Position numbers and translations under genes: made by a program. This document shows, piece after piece, positions 4,934 through 7,767 of a stretch of 7,767 nt of DNA (position 1 is its first letter; every line of letters starts with the position of its first letter). The DNA comes from Planctomycetota bacterium (GTDB lineage Bacteria > Planctomycetota > UBA8742 > SKZP01): assembly GCA_007127275.1 (NCBI GenBank), contig SKZP01000126.1:1-7767 (forward strand), in the 5' to 3' direction. The notes beneath the pieces were generated by a model, which had not been told where the DNA came from, ran no database searches, and was given only the letters and a program-made list of their open reading frames with translations.

Positions 4934-6970
4934 CTACGAGTCCTGGCCCGCAAACTGCGTGGTGAAGAGGTGGTGGTAGTGGCCGGTATTGGTGAGCAAC
5001 TCGTCGTGGGTGCCGCGCTCGACGATGCGGCCGCCTTGCATCACGAGGATCTGGTCGGCGTTGCGGATCGTCGAGAGGCGGTGGGCGACGACGAAGACGG
5101 TGCGCTGGCTCATCAGGCGGTCGAGTGCGTCCTGGATGCGCTTTTCGCTGACGCTGTCGAGGTTGCTTGTCGCCTCGTCGAGCACGAGGATCGGCGCGTT
5201 GGCGACGATCGCCCGGGCGATGGCAATGGACTGGCGCTCGCCGCCGCTCAAGCGGTGGCCGCGCTCGCCGACGAGCGTGTCGAAGCCGTCCTGTTGGTTC
5301 TCGATGAAGCTCAGAATGTTCGCATCGGCCGCGGCCTGGCGGATCTCTTCGTCGGTGGCCTCGGGGTTGCCGTAGGCGATGTTCTCCGCAATGCTTGCGT
5401 GAAACAGGAACGTCTCCTGGGTGACCACCGCGAAGAGCTTGTGCAGCGAGTCGTGGCGGATTTTGCGCACGTCGATGCCGTCGATCAATACGCGCCCCTC
5501 GCTGGGGTCGTATAGGCGCAGCAGCAGGTCGAGGATTGTCGACTTGCCGCTGCCGCGCTCGCCGACCAGGGCGGTGATTTGGCCCTTGTGCGCCTCGAAG
5601 TCGATCTCGCGCAACTCGAATTGCTCGAGCGACTGAACGAGTTTGTCTTCGTCGAGCGTGATTCGCCGGCCCTGCTCGTCGGAGGCCTCGTAGGTCAGTG
5701 ATTGGGCGCGGCGGTACGCATCGAGGTAGGAAAAGCGAACGTTCTCGAAGCGCACGCTGCGCTGAAACGCCTCCAGCGCCACCGCTTCCGGATCCTCCCG
5801 AATCACCGGCTGCACGTCGAGCACCTCGAAGACGCGGTCGCTCGCCGCGAAACCTTCCTGGTACAGGTTGACCGCACGGGTGAGCCGGCGGACCGGGTCA
5901 TAGGTGGCGACGAGGGCGATCAGGAAGGTGATGAACCAGCCGATTTCGAGGTGCCCCTCGATCGTCAGCCAGGAGCCGAAGAGGATCACCGCGGCAATGA
6001 GCAGGTTGTAGAGGAAGTCGAGTCCCGAGTAGTTCAGCGTCTTCCAGCGCACCGCGGTGATGACGCGGTCGAACCAGGAGCGCGTCACCTGATTGAAGCG
6101 CTCGATCTCACGCTGCTCGGTGCGAAAGCTCTTGATCAGCCGCACCCCGGCCATGCTCTGGTTCAAGGTTTGAATGACCTCGCCGCGCGCGGCCATGGCC
6201 ATGCGCGACCAGTAGCGAACTTTTCGCGAGAGCCGCTCGACGAGCAGAATGATCGGCAGGCCGAGCAAGCAGAACAGCGCCATCTGCGGCGAAGCGTAAA
6301 TCGCCACGGCGAGGCCGCCGATGAACATGAACAGGTGCATCAACAACTCGCGCGCCGTGAAATTGATCGCCTTGAGCACGGTGCGCAAATCCGCCGTCAT
6401 TCGCGTCAGCAGGTCTCCCTGGCGGTGGCGGATGTAAAAGCTCATGTCGAGCGAGACGAGGTGGCGCTGCATGATTCGCTGCAAGTCCACGAAGATGCGC
6501 TGCGTGATCCAGTCGCCGAGATACTGGCGCACAAAGCCGGAGGGGCCGATGATCATCGTCAGGCCGACGAGCAGCGCGACGAGCTTGATGACCTGTTTCC
6601 AGCGCTCCTCGTTCGTCGCCCCCTCCGACTGAAACAGCTCGACGACCGGGTTGATCAGCAGCAAGCGCCCCTGCGAGGTCGCCGCATACGCCGCGGAGAC
6701 GAGCACGACGAGCAGGAAGTGCCAGCGGTAGCGCCAGCCGATCGCGATCCACTTCTTGAAGGCCTGCCAATCCCAGGCGCGTGGCTCCTTCGCCTTGGGC
6801 GCGGTGGCCTCGGCGGCGCCGTTGTCGTTGTCGCTGCCGTTGACCGTGTGCTCGGCGTTGCCGGTCAACTCGGTGGACGGCCCGAGCGGCTCTTGAGACT
6901 CGGACTCGACGGGCGTATGCGGCCGCGGCGCGTCGGCCGGGGTATATGAAGGGTCGGGGCGCTCGGCCAT
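4934..6970 (-). CDS. MsbA-like ABC half-transporter (exporter, fused TMD-NBD)
   Basis: This is a 678-residue half-transporter expected to work as a homodimer in the inner membrane, exporting a lipid, glycolipid or drug-like substrate with ATP. Residues 1-68 are a hydrophilic, Pro/Glu/Asn-rich, probably disordered tail. Six hydrophobic segments fall at about 84-108, 128-146, 205-226, 228-246, 316-337 and 341-360. In the nucleotide-binding domain I see the A-loop tyrosine (Y415), Walker A GERGSGKST (470-478), Q-loop Gln518, signature LSGGERQ (574-580), Walker B ILVLDEA (594-600, Glu599 catalytic), D-loop SNLD (602-605) and switch His630. All catalytic residues are present, so it should be active. 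About 30 extra residues lie between Y415 and the strand ELREIDF (452-458), where most relatives have under ten. The start is supported by GAGGAAG (complement of 6978-6984), 7 bases before the ATG. It is convergent with the methyltransferase with a 54-base gap. MsbA-type lipid flippase is a family-level guess; the substrate cannot be read from sequence. Confidence 0.95.
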   Translation of the reverse strand: MAERPDPSYTPADAPRPHTPVESESQEPLGPSTELTGNAEHTVNGSDNDNGAAEATAPKAKEPRAWDWQAFKKWIAIGWRYRWHFLLVVLVSAAYAATSQGRLLLINPVVELFQSEGATNEERWKQVIKLVALLVGLTMIIGPSGFVRQYLGDWITQRIFVDLQRIMQRHLVSLDMSFYIRHRQGDLLTRMTADLRTVLKAINFTARELLMHLFMFIGGLAVAIYASPQMALFCLLGLPIILLVERLSRKVRYWSRMAMAARGEVIQTLNQSMAGVRLIKSFRTEQREIERFNQVTRSWFDRVITAVRWKTLNYSGLDFLYNLLIAAVILFGSWLTIEGHLEIGWFITFLIALVATYDPVRRLTRAVNLYQEGFAASDRVFEVLDVQPVIREDPEAVALEAFQRSVRFENVRFSYLDAYRRAQSLTYEASDEQGRRITLDEDKLVQSLEQFELREIDFEAHKGQITALVGERGSGKSTILDLLLRLYDPSEGRVLIDGIDVRKIRHDSLHKLFAVVTQETFLFHASIAENIAYGNPEATDEEIRQAAADANILSFIENQQDGFDTLVGERGHRLSGGERQSIAIARAIVANAPILVLDEATSNLDSVSEKRIQDALDRLMSQRTVFVVAHRLSTIRNADQILVMQGGRIVERGTHDELLTNTGHYHHLFTTQFAGQDS

Positions 6971-6977
6971 GCCGCGG

Positions 6978-6984
6978 CTTCCTC
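6978..6984 (-). promoter_or_regulatory. Shine-Dalgarno sequence of the ABC transporter
   Basis: On the minus strand this reads GAGGAAG, 7 bases before the ATG at 6970-6968. It is the clearest ribosome binding site in the window and fixes the start of the transporter, including its long hydrophilic N-terminal tail. Confidence 0.7.
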
Positions 6985-7243
6985 GGGGTGAAAACGAAAC
7001 AAGCTGCTGGGTGGCGGACTGCGCAAGGTGCGTGCCGTCATATGTGGGCGGCGCCCGTCGTTGTAGTTCCCACGGGATTCCCGGTCCAGAGTCTCAGCGG
7101 GATCCGCGTGCAGCCGGCTGTTGTGCAGCAGCAATGGTTGGATGGAACCACGGGCACTCCGAGCCCCTCCCATCCATCCCGCAAGCGGCGTACGACGGCG
7201 CGCATTCACGTAGCGCACCGCTCGCTTTGCGGACGTGCCCGGG

Positions 7244-7317
7244 TCGGTTTGTTGCACACGAGGCGGAGGCGCACCTACGACAGCGGTGGTCGCCGACGTT
7301 TGTTTCGGTTGTTGCAC
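7244..7317 (+). repeat. Direct repeat pair in the divergent intergenic region
   Basis: TCGGTTTGTTGCAC (7244-7257) and TCGGTTGTTGCAC (7305-7317) are identical apart from one extra T, and their starts are 61 bases apart. The pair lies upstream of the rightward gene and also upstream of the leftward ABC gene. It could be a pair of binding sites for a regulator or simple coincidence; nothing else identifies a protein. Confidence 0.4.
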
Positions 7318-7380
7318 TGCGTCTTCACAAACCGCGCTTGCTTCGGGAAGATTGCAGGGAAGGGGAAGAAGTTATCTTGT

Positions 7381-7410
7381 GCTCCGCAGGATCCGTTCGC
7401 CGAGCGGAGC
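7381..7410 (+). promoter_or_regulatory. Hairpin in the leader of the EF-G-like gene
   Basis: GCTCCGC (7381-7387) pairs perfectly with GCGGAGC (7404-7410) around a 16-base loop, ending 31 bases before the candidate start codon at 7442. No T-tract follows, so it is not an intrinsic terminator. It could influence translation or be a dimer-binding site. Short GC stems are common in such DNA, so confidence is low. Confidence 0.3.
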
Positions 7411-7441
7411 CGGGCGGGCCGTTGCGCACACGACGACGAGG

Positions 7442-7767
7442 ATGATGACACGGGGGGACTTCCGGTTTTCGCTGCAGGTGATGCACGCTGTCGGCTTCGT
7501 GGTGCAGGCGACGCAGGAGGAGAGCGTTTGGCCCGGCTTTGCGGATGTGTTCTTGCACGTGCATCTTCAGCCCGGCGAGGGGTTGTCGTTTTATTATTTT
7601 CCGGACGCGATGACGCCGCCGGAGCAGCGGCTGCCGCGGTGGGCGCTCGACGGAATTGAGCAGGGGGCCCTGCACGCCTGTTTTGTCGGCGGCCCCGGGC
7701 AGGTGCCGCTGACGGACTTACGCATCGAGGTGCGCCGCGGACATTACGACCCACACCGCTCCGATGA
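7442..7767 (+). CDS. EF-G domain IV-like protein, partial (3' end outside window)
   Basis: The frame is open from the ATG at 7442 to the window edge, giving 108 codons without a stop. The translation has the order of conserved features of domain IV of elongation factor G. First comes a strand ADVFLHVHLQP, matching the YGHVKIKVEPL-type strand. Then come GLSFYYF and a helix WALDGIEQGALHAC, matching the AVxKGIxEA helix. Then come VPLTDLRIEV and GHYDPHRSD, matching the hallmark (Y/F)PVxDxxVxLxDGSYHxxDSSE. In EF-G this domain reaches into the ribosomal decoding centre. Here no GTPase, domain II or domain III is encoded upstream, so the protein seems to begin just before domain IV. GAGG (7438-7441) sits directly before the first ATG, and the adjacent ATG at 7445 is an equally possible start. 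What follows the domain is unknown because the gene is cut off. The family call rests on remembered motif similarity, and the function is open. Confidence 0.6.
   Translation, partial: MMTRGDFRFSLQVMHAVGFVVQATQEESVWPGFADVFLHVHLQPGEGLSFYYFPDAMTPPEQRLPRWALDGIEQGALHACFVGGPGQVPLTDLRIEVRRGHYDPHRSD

Larger units (their letters stand above)
6971..7441. other. Divergent intergenic region without a supported gene
   Basis: These 471 bases separate the ABC gene (leftward) from the EF-G-like gene (rightward) and should hold both promoters. The frames that cross it have arginine/serine-rich, low-quality translations and cut into one or both flanking genes. Visible items are the ABC ribosome binding site (6978-6984), a CATATG palindrome (7039-7044), a direct repeat TCGGTT(T)GTTGCAC (7244-7257 and 7305-7317), a purine-rich stretch (7347-7370) and a hairpin (7381-7410). 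No promoter on either strand has both boxes at good spacing. TTATCT at 7372-7377 is a possible -10 for the rightward gene, but no matching -35 was found. Confidence 0.55.

Noticed and set aside
5702..6949. 415-codon plus-strand frame opposite the ABC transporter
   Set aside because: Despite its length it is the complement of the membrane domain coding frame. Its His/Asp/Glu/Arg-heavy composition with no hydrophobic core pattern is typical of an antisense shadow.
6946..7659. Plus-strand frames of 237 and 158 codons crossing the intergenic region
   Set aside because: They start inside or at the edge of the ABC gene on the other strand and overlap the EF-G-like gene in another frame; the translations are low-complexity Arg/Ser/Gly.

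Overview
The window is GC-rich and gene-dense. It holds three complete protein genes and one gene cut off by the right edge. No rRNA, tRNA, CRISPR array, transposase or integrase was seen. The best taxonomic pointer is the first gene, which joins an ECF-type sigma factor, one membrane helix and a long chain of carboxypeptidase-regulatory-like beta domains in a single reading frame. Sigma factors with large C-terminal extensions are best known from Planctomycetota and related environmental lineages, so a planctomycete or planctomycete-like metagenome bin is my inference. No marker gene in the window proves it.

Layout: 1-126 is a large imperfect palindrome containing two REP-like GC hairpins, and it may continue beyond the left edge. 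127-408 is noncoding, with a plausible promoter for the next gene. 409-3945 (+) encodes the 1178-residue sigma / transmembrane / beta-repeat fusion. 4109-4879 (+) encodes a SAM-dependent methyltransferase that resembles the amino-sugar N,N-dimethyltransferases (DesVI/TylM1 type). 4934-6970 (-) encodes an MsbA-like ABC half-transporter, convergent with the methyltransferase. 6971-7441 is a 471-base divergent intergenic region with a direct repeat and a hairpin but no credible gene. From 7442 (+) to the right edge an open frame encodes what looks like a free-standing EF-G domain IV-like protein.

The genes do not form one evident pathway. The fusion gene reads as a one-chain envelope sensor: cytoplasmic promoter-recognition domains tethered by a single helix to a periplasmic beta-domain rod. 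How it would signal (proteolytic release, clustering or another route) is not visible. The methyltransferase and the exporter could both act on envelope or secreted molecules, but they are convergent and separately promoted.

The points most worth following up are: (1) the A4G6 run and overlapping TGATG at 1041-1059 inside the fusion gene, where loss of one G would split it into a normal-sized sigma factor plus a translationally coupled membrane protein; (2) the EF-G domain IV-like gene without a GTPase; (3) the insertion of about 30 residues at the start of the ABC nucleotide-binding domain; and (4) the palindromic repeat at the left edge.
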